From positions 1 to 17,165 of the forward strand of contig JALUZN010000485.1 in assembly GCA_027011835.1 (NCBI GenBank): a DNA stretch of 17,165 nt, in the 5' to 3' direction. The position numbers and the translations under genes were made by a program. Each line of letters begins with the position of its first letter. Position 1 is the stretch's first letter. The DNA is from Draconibacterium sp. (GTDB lineage: Bacteria; Bacteroidota; Bacteroidia; Bacteroidales; Prolixibacteraceae). Shown here in pieces: positions 15,133-17,165 of this stretch. The notes below the pieces were generated by a model that was given only the letters and a program-made list of their open reading frames with translations, was not told the origin of the DNA and searched no databases.

Positions 15133-16032
15133 ATGATGCATAATTTTAAAGATTTACTTAAAGCGGCTGAAAATCAGCCCCGTAAACGTTTGGTTGTAGT
15201 AAACGGAGTTGATGAAAACACACTGGAAGCGCTTGGAAAGGCAGTTGATTTAGGATTTGTGAGCCCGATTATTACCGGAGACAGAGAGGAGGTTTTAGAT
15301 AAATTGGAAGCATTAAATATCGACACCGAGAAATACGAGATTGTCGATGCAAAGTCGTCGAGATCGGCTTCGGAGAAAGCAGTGCAGATGATTCACGACG
15401 GGAAAGCCGACCTGATAATGAAGGGGATGGTTTCGACCGATAAATTTATGCGTGTGTTGCTTAAAAAAGAGTATGGATTGCTTTCGTCGCGGGCAACACT
15501 TAGTCATATTTCGGTGATGGACAATCCGAATTACCACAAATTGTTGATTTTTAGCGATGCCGGAGTAATTCCATACCCCGATTTAAAACAGAAAATATTA
15601 ATGACCGGCTACTTAATTCAAGCAGCACAACGCCTTGGAATTGCCAATCCGAAAGTTGCTGTTATTGCTCCCACCGAGCAAATAATCATTTCAATCCAAT
15701 CGTGTATGGACGGAGCAACCATTGCAAAAATGTCGGAACACGGGCAAATTGAAGGTGGAATTGTTGACGGACCGATGGCTCTCGATGTAGCCATTAACAA
15801 ACAGGCTGCCAAAATAAAAGGATTTACATCGGTTGTTGCAGGCGATGCCGACTGTTTGCTTTTTCCGAATATCGATGCGGCCAATGTGTTTTATAAAACC
15901 AATTCGAAACTGTGTAGAGCCGAAATGGCGGGAATAATTGCCGGAGCTAAAGTGCCTGCCGTGGTTTCGTCGCGTGGCGACAGCGAAAAAACGAAGTTAA
16001 ATTCAATTGCACTTGCATCGTTAATTAGTTAA
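15133..16032 (+). CDS. ptb: Phosphate butyryltransferase
   Basis: Converts butyryl-CoA (or isobutyryl/isovaleryl-CoA) and phosphate to the acyl phosphate and CoA, reversibly. The 299-residue length and sequence fit the Ptb branch of the phosphate acetyl/butyryltransferase family. Conserved stretches: LIMKGMVSTDKFMR (94-107), SHISVMDNPNYHKLLIFSDAGV (124-145), VAVIAP (175-180), VDGPMALDVAIN (211-222), DADCLLFPNIDAANVFYK (238-255) and VPAVVSSRGDSEKTKLNSIALA (274-295). Start codons are tandem (ATG at 15133 and 15136) and cannot be separated by sequence; only a weak GAG precedes them. The gene lies 8 nt upstream of the butyrate kinase gene, forming the usual ptb-buk pair. Substrate chain length cannot be read from the sequence. 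Confidence 0.93.
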   Translation: MMHNFKDLLKAAENQPRKRLVVVNGVDENTLEALGKAVDLGFVSPIITGDREEVLDKLEALNIDTEKYEIVDAKSSRSASEKAVQMIHDGKADLIMKGMVSTDKFMRVLLKKEYGLLSSRATLSHISVMDNPNYHKLLIFSDAGVIPYPDLKQKILMTGYLIQAAQRLGIANPKVAVIAPTEQIIISIQSCMDGATIAKMSEHGQIEGGIVDGPMALDVAINKQAAKIKGFTSVVAGDADCLLFPNIDAANVFYKTNSKLCRAEMAGIIAGAKVPAVVSSRGDSEKTKLNSIALASLIS

Positions 16033-16040
16033 TTTGCAAA

Positions 16041-17120
16041 ATGGTTCGAATTCTTGCCATAAATCCTGGGTCAACGTCTACAAAGTTTGCCGTCTATTTC
16101 GACGAAAAATGTGTATTTAACAAAACAATTTCACATTCGTTTGAAGAGTTGCTGGCATATAAAACCATTACCGATCAGTTCGATTTCAGAAAAGGTTTAA
16201 TTCTTGATTCTCTGGTTGAAGAGGGAATTGAAGTTGATTCGATAAAATTTATTATTGGGCGCGGTGGTTTAACTTTCCCTATCGAATCGGGTGTTTACCG
16301 GGTAAATAACCTAATGCTGAAACATGTGCAGGAAGGAGTGCTGGGGCAGCATGCCAGCAATTTGGGGCCAATGTTGGCCGATTATATTGCATTGCAAATT
16401 CCAAATGCGAAGGCATTTATTGCCGACCCTGTTGTAACCGACGAAATGGAGGATGTTGCAAGGGTGTCGGGGAATAAACTTTTTGAACGCCGCTCTATTT
16501 TTCATGCACTTAACCAGAAAGCTACCGCCCGTATTCATGCAAAAAAGATGGGCGTAAAATACAACGAATTACAATTAATTGTTGCCCATTTGGGCGGCGG
16601 AATATCGGTAGGCACGCATAAATTCGGACGGGTAATCGATGTAAATAACGGGTTGAATGGTGAAGGTGCGTTTAGTCCCGAACGCTCAGGAACACTGCCT
16701 GTCGGGCAATTGGTGGAGTTGTGTTTTAGTGGCAAATATTCGAAAAGCGAAGTACAACGAATGATTCTTGGCGAGGGTGGTTTTGTAAGTTATTTAGGAA
16801 CCAACAATGCCCGTGAAGTGGAGAAGAGGGCCGATTCGGGCGACAAACAAGCGCAGTTTATTCAAGAGGCACTTTTTTACCAGGTGGCCAAGCAAATAGG
16901 TGAAATGGCTGTGGTTTTAGAGGGAAAGACCGATGCCATACTTTTAACAGGCGGGCTGGCTTTTAATGCAAAACTGGAAATGTATATCCGTAAAAAAACC
17001 GGTTTTATTGCTCCCGTGTATTCTTATCCCGGAGAAGATGAACTGGAAGCTTTGGCCATAAATGCACTTCGTGTTGCAAAAGGAGAAGTAAAAGCGAAAG
17101 AGTACCATCCGATTTTGTAA
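16041..17120 (+). CDS. buk: Butyrate kinase
   Basis: Transfers phosphate from butyryl phosphate to ADP, giving butyrate and ATP (or the reverse), completing the Ptb-Buk route. The 359-residue protein has the acetate/butyrate kinase (ASKHA) landmarks: NPGSTSTKFAV (8-18), GRGG (73-76), ADPVVTDEM (128-136), FHALNQKATAR (154-164), HLGGGISVG (183-191), SPERSGTLP (212-220), LTGGLAFN (302-309) and PGEDELEALA (330-339). MVRILAINPGSTSTK at the start is typical and supports the ATG at 16041. The gene is complete; only 45 nt follow, without a convincing terminator. Branched-chain substrates are equally possible, since Buk homologues are often broad. Confidence 0.95.
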   Translation: MVRILAINPGSTSTKFAVYFDEKCVFNKTISHSFEELLAYKTITDQFDFRKGLILDSLVEEGIEVDSIKFIIGRGGLTFPIESGVYRVNNLMLKHVQEGVLGQHASNLGPMLADYIALQIPNAKAFIADPVVTDEMEDVARVSGNKLFERRSIFHALNQKATARIHAKKMGVKYNELQLIVAHLGGGISVGTHKFGRVIDVNNGLNGEGAFSPERSGTLPVGQLVELCFSGKYSKSEVQRMILGEGGFVSYLGTNNAREVEKRADSGDKQAQFIQEALFYQVAKQIGEMAVVLEGKTDAILLTGGLAFNAKLEMYIRKKTGFIAPVYSYPGEDELEALAINALRVAKGEVKAKEYHPIL

Positions 17121-17165
17121 AATAACTATTTTTACGTTCTATAGTTTTAATCTAAACCTAAAATC

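Noticed and set aside
17124..17146. AACTAT/ATAGTT inverted repeat after buk
   Set aside because: Only six AT-rich pairs with an 11-nt loop and a short T stretch; the window ends too soon to judge it as a terminator.

Overview
The window looks like a chromosomal segment of a member of the Bacteroidota, probably a marine or sediment anaerobe of the Marinilabiliales/Prolixibacteraceae kind; this placement is inference. It rests on the moderate to low GC, promoters that fit the Bacteroidota pattern (TTTG-N19-TAnnTTTG) rather than sigma70 boxes, weak Shine-Dalgarno sequences, a lipoprotein sulfatase, a DUF2490 outer-membrane protein and the CcoI-type copper ATPase form typical of that phylum. No rRNA, tRNA, CRISPR array, insertion sequence or phage gene was seen.

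Layout. (1) 2-817: the C-terminal third of a copper P-type ATPase (CcoI/FixI type), cut by the window edge. (2) 818-1192: a gene-free stretch packed with imperfect palindromes. Two copies of a REPIN-like element (828-916 and 1024-1191) flank a third, unrelated hairpin (922-968). (3) 1193-5035, minus strand: a MltD-like lytic transglycosylase followed by uvrA. A promoter matching the Bacteroidota consensus lies upstream of the transglycosylase. (4) 5339-6766, plus strand: a lipoprotein sulfatase with its own consensus-like promoter. (5) 6776-8798, minus strand: a tight three-gene operon of VTC-type polyphosphate polymerase domain protein, DUF4956 membrane protein and DUF2490 outer-membrane protein. 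(6) 8892-14711, minus strand: a sirtuin, a fused ADP-forming acyl-CoA synthetase with a C-terminal GNAT acetyltransferase, and AMP-forming acetyl-CoA synthetase (Acs), the last closed by a strong intrinsic terminator. (7) 15133-17120, plus strand: phosphate butyryltransferase and butyrate kinase, divergent from acs across a 421-nt region that holds a perfect 18-bp palindrome.

How the genes fit together. Regions 6 and 7 form a short-chain acid/acyl-CoA neighbourhood. Acs activates acetate using ATP to AMP, the fused enzyme interconverts acyl-CoA and acid with ADP/ATP, and Ptb-Buk interconverts butyryl- or branched acyl-CoA and acid with ATP formation. A lysine acetyltransferase domain, a sirtuin deacylase and the classic target of both (Acs, with the acetylatable lysine motif intact at K598) lie next to one another on one strand. 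This suggests a local writer-eraser-substrate control circuit. The VTC/DUF4956/DUF2490 operon is the least understood gene set and the best candidate for an uncharacterised system. The REPIN-like pair is the most interesting non-coding structure.
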